Part shown: positions 57,879-64,000 of the stretch, one piece after another
Position numbering within the stretch: the first letter of the stretch is position 1
Layout: every line of letters starts with the position of its first letter
Assembly: GCA_947579605.1 (NCBI GenBank)
Contig: OX388312.1
Location: 23,769,313-23,833,312 of the forward strand
Origin: Athripsodes cinereus
Lineage: Eukaryota; Arthropoda; Insecta; Trichoptera; Leptoceridae
Direction of reading: 5' to 3'
Length of the DNA stretch: 64,000 nucleotides
Made by a program: the position numbers and the translations under genes
The notes under the pieces: generated by a model
Told to the model about the DNA's origin: nothing
Database searches by the model: none
What the model saw: only the letters and a program-made list of their open reading frames with translations

Positions 57879-58122
57879 ACCATCACGGCACATCCCACAA
57901 GTGGGGTATTCAGCAGACTAGCTAGATGTAATAAACATGCAGATTATTCTCTCCGTGCCAATAAAAAATAGCACATCTAGGAAAGGTGGCATATCACTGA
58001 TTTGTAGATGTCGATATTGTCTTACACGTGAGGTTTTACGAACACCTGCCTTTAAAAGAACACCCAAAAACTTACAGAAAAAAGTGTGAGACCAATGTAT
58101 TCTTTACCAGATAATCCATGGG
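57879..58122 (+). repeat. Rep1 copy, full-length
   Basis: accatcacggcacatcccac, aagtggggtattcagcagac, ctctccgtgccaataaaaaa, ttacacgtgaggttttacga and ataatccatggg are in order. It is among the best references for the family. Confidence 0.8.
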
Positions 58123-58799
58123 TTTGCATATACGTGTACATTATTATAATAATTTACAATCGCTTGTAATATTTCCAAGAAAATATTCATGCTAAACCAA
58201 CACAAAGTTAGTAATTTACATGTGTGTCATAAATAATTTAATAATATTATGTTTTATAAATTCCGCATATCGGTATACACGAAGAATACAAATATTAGTT
58301 TTGTTACACAACACACAGTCCAACATCCGTTTCCTTGGCCGATGACTCATTGCAATGCACCACACAATGTTCTGTTGCCTGATATCAAACAAGAACATAT
58401 GGCTTACATTCCACAGATAACAATAAGAATGTATAAAAATACATACTGAACCCAGTCCATTGAATTAAAATTGGAACGAAAAGATCCTATCATAAAACTG
58501 TACCTATATATTTTTTATACGTACCAACAAAAAAGTCTACCTATCTCAGGTAGGTAAAAGTAATTATCAATATAAAGGTTACTGGTACATTTTTTACTCA
58601 TTCACTCACCTTGTGCTTTTTATACAATAAAAATTCGTGAAGATCAGATATTTTTATGTGAAGTCATTCTATCGGCTCTACTACTTTGGGAACCGTCAAA
58701 AATTGAGATAATTAAAAAATAGTATTAAATAATAAAAACGGTGACGCATATGATTGATGATTTATTTTGGCACTTTGATGCAATCGTTTGATTGTCTCT
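58123..58799. other. No recognised feature
   Basis: AT-rich, without motifs. Confidence 0.5.
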
Positions 58800-59867
58800 A
58801 GAGGCCTTTATATTTATATATATAATGAGTTACAATCCACTGGATTGGTCTGCAACGAGTTTGGTTTTTCTTCTCCATTCGTCTCTATTCTCAGCCAGTC
58901 TTTTTAGCCCTACGTATGAGCCACAGTTCATGTCTCTCTTCAGTTGGTCCATATATGCGTCTCTTGGTCGGCCTCTGCCATTTGTCCCCTCGGTCTTACC
59001 CTCTGCGATGGCGATGAGTAGTCCTGGATGCCTGATGTTGTGGCCAATCCAGTTAGCTCGTTGTTGGCTGATTCTCTTAAGGAGTTGCCTTTTTTCGCCT
59101 ACCCTGGTTAATACTTCTTCATTTTCGACGTGCTCCGACCAATGGATCTTGAGCATGCGTCTGTAGCACCACATCTCAAAGGCCGCCAACCGTCCGCTTT
59201 CACTCTTGCTGATGGTCCATGTCTCACAACCATAAAGCAGAATGCTCCATACAAAGGCTTTAGTAAGGTTCTTCCTTACGCTTAAGTCAATATTTGGGGA
59301 TTCCAATATCTTTGATTTTTTGTTAAAGGCAATCCTTGCCTGGTTTATTCTGCTTACAATTTCCGATTTGGAGCGTCCATCCTGGTTTATTCTGCTGCCC
59401 AGGTACACGAATTCACTTACTTGTTTGATGCTCACTCCATTTATGGCAATGTTCGCAGTCGCTTCCTCTCTTCCAACGACCATACATTTTGTTTTTTCTT
59501 TATTTATTTTCATGTTGTACTTTGACAACAGAATACTTTCCATTTTTCCTAAGGCTTCGTTCAGCTCCATCTCGGAGTCTGCGAGCAGTGCTATGTCGTC
59601 AGCATATCTGATCATGTCGACCTTTTTCCCATTTATTTTGGCTCCTGTCCAGTTCTTCATTTCTTCTCTCAGTTCATCAATGGCTCGCTGTATATAGCAG
59701 TTAAAGAGAGCTGGCGACATTGAGCATCCTTGTCTTACGCCTTGTTCGACCCTTGCTTCTGCGCAGCTCTCTCCGCTTTTGATCACAGCCATTTCGTTCT
59801 TGTATAAGCTCCAGATTGCTCTTCTGTCTTTATAGCTCATTCCTATCTGGTTTAGAGTCTTAAAAAG
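58800..59867 (-). mobile_element. 5'-truncated LINE, RTE/L2-like
   Basis: The element runs on the minus strand from about 59867 to a short T/A-repeat end near 58811-58824. The frame is open upstream of the first ATG (it reads LFKTLNQIG before MSYKD). It lacks the endonuclease, the first reverse transcriptase motifs and the 5' UTR. No target-site duplication was found. A 17-bp tandem repeat (tttagagtcttaaaaag) sits at the 5' truncation point. Confidence 0.8.
58830..59840 (-). CDS. LINE reverse transcriptase, C-terminal 336 residues
   Basis: It is the second half of a LINE reverse transcriptase plus its C-terminal region. Visible motifs are VEQGVRQGCSMSPALF at about 31-46, the YADD box at 79-82 followed by IALLADSE, EFVYLGSRINQDG at about 143-155, and the YGCETWT thumb-region motif at 203-209. 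After that come YRRMLKIHWSEHVENEEVL at 226-244 and a basic GRGRPRDAYMDQL at 288-300. This set is typical of RTE/L2-like LINEs. The motif with the first catalytic Asp and the endonuclease domain are missing, so the protein cannot be active. The ORF has no internal stop, pointing to a recent insertion. The Met at 59840 is only the first ATG after truncation. Confidence 0.88.
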   Translation of the reverse strand: MSYKDRRAIWSLYKNEMAVIKSGESCAEARVEQGVRQGCSMSPALFNCYIQRAIDELREEMKNWTGAKINGKKVDMIRYADDIALLADSEMELNEALGKMESILLSKYNMKINKEKTKCMVVGREEATANIAINGVSIKQVSEFVYLGSRINQDGRSKSEIVSRINQARIAFNKKSKILESPNIDLSVRKNLTKAFVWSILLYGCETWTISKSESGRLAAFEMWCYRRMLKIHWSEHVENEEVLTRVGEKRQLLKRISQQRANWIGHNIRHPGLLIAIAEGKTEGTNGRGRPRDAYMDQLKRDMNCGSYVGLKRLAENRDEWRRKTKLVADQSSGL

Positions 59868-59884
59868 TTTAGAGTCTTAAAAAG
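59851..59884. repeat. 17-bp exact tandem repeat at the LINE 5' junction
   Basis: tttagagtcttaaaaag occurs twice with no spacer. The first copy is LINE sequence (it encodes LFKTLN on the minus strand). The second is either a duplication made during insertion or a target duplication. Confidence 0.8.
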
Positions 59885-59984
59885 TTGTTCCCATTATATT
59901 TATTTTACATAAACTAAAGATAATCTAGTTGCATCATAGATAATAATATTTTTCTCTCATCTTATGTGATAAGACCTAGTTTGG

Positions 59985-60090
59985 AGTAGCTGGAGATCCT
60001 TGCAACACAAATAGATAAGGATGTCTGAAAGATGTACCTAGACGTAATAGACCCCTCTCCCCCCAACTCAGAAGAAAAGAAGAAGATGCG
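59985..60090 (+). repeat. Possible LINE 3' end with GAA-rich tail
   Basis: ctggagatccttgcaacaca, gacgtaatagacccctctcc and a tail agaagaaaagaagaagatg. The tail matches the style of the family D LINEs; the preceding reading is too short to assign. Confidence 0.35.
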
Positions 60091-60232
60091 CGTATGTATG
60101 CTTGTCCATTCTTAGGAGTTTTGATTCAAACTTCTTCATTTTCCTGTAATGAAAATGAATAAGATTGAATGATATATGTAGATTTCTTGGACTATTCTTA
60201 ATTGTTTTCTATTAGCTCTGTGTCCTCAAAAC

Positions 60233-60412
60233 ATGCTGGACGAGGTCAATAAAGCCAACAAGCCCTCCTTCTGTGACAGGGCTTTTGATGTCGCAGGACA
60301 CGCCATCTGGAGTCGACTCTTCGAAGACTTTCATAAAACCCAATCAATAACAATTATGTTCAGGATAAAATTGAAGACATCGCTCTTCCAATATAGTTTC
60401 CTGCGCCCTTGA
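60233..60412 (+). pseudogene. Jockey/CR1-like LINE C-terminus
   Basis: The frame is open for 59 codons. It reads RAFDVAGHAIWSRLFEDFHK and then SITIMFRIKLKTSLFQYSF, ending LRP-stop. The FxVAxxxxWxxL...SIxxFxxxLKTxLF pattern is the standard C-terminal block of CR1/Jockey-type LINE proteins. It is followed by the aaacggcgccgaataaatca tail. The hAT cargo at 31940-32112 is the same family. Confidence 0.65.
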
Positions 60413-60450
60413 AATGGACGCTGCATAAACGGCGCCGAATAAATCATCCG
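60403..60450 (+). repeat. LINE 3' UTR block (ggcgccgaataaatca tail)
   Basis: gcgcccttgaaatggacgct and aaacggcgccgaataaatca are the reference form of the block seen at 5195, 24186 and 32071. Confidence 0.65.
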
Positions 60451-61762
60451 ACATTCATTAGCAACAGTTGCTCTTGCCATGACTCTTTTATGTTCAATGA
60501 ATTTCAACATAAAAATGATATTTTAATAAATAAAAATCACTAATAAATATTGTCTTAAGAATTGAATACTAAAAAATTGTCTGTTTAAGTTTTAAGCGTA
60601 TTTTTAAGAAGAAATATGTTAGTAATGTTTTATAAAATCACGGGTAAAGTATTTGTTAAGTCATGGTACGAAACGTACAAATATTTTTAAAAAGGTCAGT
60701 ATTGTTGTGGTAAGTTTCATTTTCTTCGATAAGGTCACTAACATTGAACTAACTTACACCCAGATTCCAGCTACATACATTCAAGCATCTAATCTCTCGT
60801 TATTTTTTTTTCTTGATTATTTATCATTTTTCAAATAATATTTCGAAAAGTCACCAAATACACTACCGTACACTAACGTGCACTGAATAAAAACATATAT
60901 TATATTTTCCGTTGAATCAAATTTAAAATCATATATTTGGTAATTTCCTTACTTATTTAGATAACATGTTCAAAAGAATCCTGGCACCTAAAAAACGCTT
61001 TCTCACAATATAACGATCATATTATAATATGATAGCCACCATATGCTCTCGAGAAAAGACTTAAAGGCTGAAAGAAGAAAAATCTTTATTATTCAAGTCC
61101 CATTCTTTAAGCAGATTTTAGAATATAAATAGCGAATGAAAAAATAAACCAATGATGTAAATTATATTTATACAATATTGCATACAAACTCTTAATATTT
61201 CCGTTCATATTTTTTATTCACAGTAGGCACATGTTTTTTATTAATATAAAACATTTCATATCTCTTATACGAAAACCTTTTTAATAAATTGATAAATATT
61301 ATGCATCTTTATGCAGTTGAACTCGCATTAAATAATATTCAACCACATATGACTCATTTAACTCACATAGCTACTATACAAAGTACAAGTATTATGAATG
61401 AGTCAAAGTACCTACATATAATATGAATCAATGAATGTTGTAAATGCCCAAGACGCGGTCATAAAATAAAAATGTCTGGCTGTCGAATCTTTAATAATTT
61501 ATGTCCGTTGTAATCGGAATATAATAAATAGCATCGTAACAATTTAAAAATTAAATTAAATTTGTAGTAATTTTTAATTAAAGAAGGGGCTACAAGTCAT
61601 TATTAAACATTAACTGCGGTAATGATGCGGTGTAAAGACAATGAATATTAAAATACCTAGGTATATCAAAATATATGTCTCATGCAACTATTTAGTACGT
61701 ATGAATTATAATTATTTTTATGGCCTCGAGAATATTTATTATATTTTATACGATAAGATACC
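60451..61762. other. No recognised feature
   Basis: AT-rich, without motifs. Confidence 0.5.
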
Positions 61763-61905
61763 CCGTGGAGTCCCCGATAAAGAAAAGGCCTCTCAATTTT
61801 TTCAGTAAGTTTTCGAGTGTCCTGTCAAAGGTGAACGTTCGTAACACATTTACAATTAAGCGATGTGGCATGCCAATCATTATAAATGTATTAATTTTTG
61901 TTGCG
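61763..61905 (-). repeat. Rep1 copy, partial
   Basis: ccgtggagtccccgataaag, agttttcgagtgtcctgtca and aattaagcgatgtggcatgc keep Rep1 order on the minus strand. Confidence 0.7.
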
Positions 61906-63206
61906 ATATCTAAGTATTCTGTGCTCTGTATTGTAATAATATCTGATATGTACTACAAAATTTAACGTTAGCGGTACCATACAGAAGCTACCACCACTGT
62001 TTGTATAAGTTCAATGTTTCTTTTATCGTTTAAAACTCCCTTGAACCTCATTTGAAAATCTTATCTACCAAATTAAAAGAACTCTCTGTTTATGTGCTGT
62101 TGTTGTAAGTAGGTAGGTACCTAGTACAAAACAGGGGGAGTCAATTCCATTTTTCTTCTTTTTAGGGTCAGCTCAACTGTCAACGTCTAAACAAGAAATA
62201 CGCCATCTTAAATTCATTCTAACGACCGATGTCGTTACTTCGCTTATGTTTTTTATTGGTATCATAATGAAGTTCCAATCCTTAGAACAGTGGCGTAACA
62301 ACAATTTATTTTATGCAATAAATTGATTTATTTATGAGTCAAAATCTATGTTAAAGTGAAAATAGAAAGATGTTTGTATCTGGCCAGTTATTAAAAAAAG
62401 AGTAAGATTTTTCATATTTTTAGATATCTAACTAAATTATGATATTGGATATCTATCCCCTAACATATCCTACATTCCATTTTCAAATTATTCAAATTAT
62501 ACTCAAATTTTGTTAACAAAACAGTTAATAATATAATATGACGACACAATGCATTACCGCGCTAAGCAAACAAATAAAAATCGCACCCACTAATCTTAGT
62601 TGAACAATATTTGAATATTTTTCTTTTTACATACATATTTACGTACTTACTTACATACATAAGCATGAGAGGCATCAAAGATTCAGTGATTTTTTCAATG
62701 GTGTTTAAATCAAGATTGTATGGAGGTGTTTTAATAAATAAAATGTCCTTTTTTTATCATTCGTACGTCCCTGCTTGGGTATTTGCTACTCTAGCCGCTC
62801 GCCAACTCAGTGCAAAGTCCATAAATAATCTTGATATCTTGTCCAGCCACGTGAATGTGGTAAAGTGCCTTAAATATTTTTATATTACTAAAAGAGTATC
62901 GATACAATATATTTATTTACATCATTATAATATAAATAGACAATAATTTGACATTATTTCGCACTTTAGTATCAATATTTAATAAACTTGTATTAAAATT
63001 TATTTCTTACTAGTTTTTATACCCAATAGAAACAGAGTAAAATTTCTTTTTCGTCAATTTAATCGATTTTTACCAGCCAACAGACGGACTGCATAATTAT
63101 ACCATCTAAACATACAGTTAATAGTCTTCGCACCAAAAAAATAAGACATACAAGATGGATAGCATTCCTCATTTCTGATTTACGGATTTCTCTTAATCTA
63201 CCTATA
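61906..63206. other. No recognised feature
   Basis: AT-rich. The 111-codon frame at 62611 is low-complexity and not gene-like. Confidence 0.5.
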
Positions 63207-63378
63207 CCATCACGGCATGTCTCAGAGGTAGGGTCACTAACAGACCAACCGCATGTATTAAATATACAAGTTGTCCGCTTCGTTTCAATCAAAATTAAAA
63301 CAGACAGAATGGGTTACAATACCTCATCGCTCTATTGAAGTTGTTAAATATCTAATTTATAATGTTTTACGAAACATG
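63207..63378 (+). repeat. Rep1 copy
   Basis: accatcacggcatgtctcag, gcatgtattaaatatacaag, ttgtccgcttcgtttcaatc and taatgttttacgaaacatg are in order; the 3' end is cut. Confidence 0.7.
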
Positions 63379-64000
63379 ATTTTTAATGGATAGGTAGGTA
63401 CTCATAACTTTTATAGAAAAGATTTGGAGAATGTTTTTTACTATTGATTTTCCATTTGTTTAATTTGCTAATATATTATATTATTAAAATAGAGATAGAA
63501 TGGATTATCTATAGGGCTTTTGTTTTTTTATGTAGAGAATGTCTTTTTTCATTTAATAAGTACCTACATACAATGATTTATAATAAAATATGGAATATAT
63601 CGTAAAACTATAATTTATAATAGCTTTTTTTCGCATGAATCAATCAGTTTGCCATTATATTACTAAACTCTTGAGATGGATAAATTGAATTTAAAAGAAT
63701 CAATAAACTTTGTAATATTAAGTATCCTTAAAAGCTTCTGATAAGTTTAGAAATTCTATATCGATTCTGGGAAGATAAAATTAGTGTTTTCATAGAATCG
63801 AGAAAACAGTAGAAAATAAAATATTTCCGGAACAAAATAATTTGCTTGTATTTACAAGGTTCCAACGAGATATTTCCATAGGCATATAGGTATATTCATG
63901 TACAAATTAGCAAACAAAAATATTTGTAAAATCATAAAATGTGTATATTGTCAATTAGGTGATAATCGATACCTGAGTGCAAAACGTCGTACGTAAGTTG
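63379..64000. other. No recognised feature
   Basis: AT-rich to the window end. Confidence 0.5.

Noticed and set aside
58792..59166. 124-codon plus-strand ORF
   Set aside because: Antisense of the C-terminal part of the same LINE ORF.
59242..59697. 151-codon plus-strand ORF
   Set aside because: It lies wholly opposite the LINE reverse transcriptase on the minus strand and has no protein likeness; it is an antisense shadow.
62611..62946. 111-codon ORF as a gene
   Set aside because: Hydrophobic, AT-driven residue mix (Phe, Ile, Tyr, Leu) of the kind expected by chance here.

Overview
The window is eukaryotic, strongly AT-rich, gene-poor nuclear DNA, most likely from an insect. Lepidoptera is my best guess. 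It rests on the recurrent GTAGGTACCTAC-like words, on the style of the non-LTR retrotransposon tails (a GGGCGAGTTTATCGC block near an AATAAA tail), and on the LINE C-terminal protein signatures. I cannot fix the order or species without a search. I see no bacterial operon, no rRNA, no bona fide tRNA gene, no CRISPR array and no convincing complete host gene. The window reads as intergenic or intronic sequence filled with transposable elements in several age layers.

Layout. At 2.1-4.9 kb lies a 5'-truncated but otherwise intact non-LTR retrotransposon (reverse transcriptase, RNase H, CCHC knuckle) with a poly(A) tail and a perfect 10-bp target-site duplication. A tRNA-derived SINE (family A) follows directly; three more copies lie at 11.0, 12.5 and 38.7 kb. 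From 9.7 to 15 kb is a dense cluster: copies of an abundant ~250-bp repeat (called Rep1), a 203-bp foldback MITE sitting inside one Rep1 copy, and several LINE 3' ends. A MITE with 62-bp terminal inverted repeats (TIRs) lies at 16.8 kb. At 19.7 and 21.0 kb are two copies of a second tRNA-like SINE (family B). At 31.1-32.4 kb is a non-autonomous hAT element with a perfect 8-bp target-site duplication, whose interior is a patchwork of LINE and tRNA-like fragments. At 39.8-40.4 kb three foldback MITE units form a tandem array. At 42-48 kb are LINE tails, a repeat called Rep4 and one possible protein-coding exon. At 53.0-53.8 kb an 800-bp long-TIR element interrupts another Rep1 copy. At 58.8-59.9 kb, on the minus strand, is a 5'-truncated LINE with an open reverse transcriptase ORF; related fragments lie at 31.3 and 47.8 kb.

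The only long protein-coding regions belong to retrotransposons. There is no set of genes working together. What matters is the order of insertion: Rep1 is the oldest and most abundant layer (25 loci), and younger elements have landed inside it at least three times. Family names such as Rep1, Rep3, Rep4 and SINE-A are labels used here only. All family assignments come from reading motifs by eye, not from a database search.
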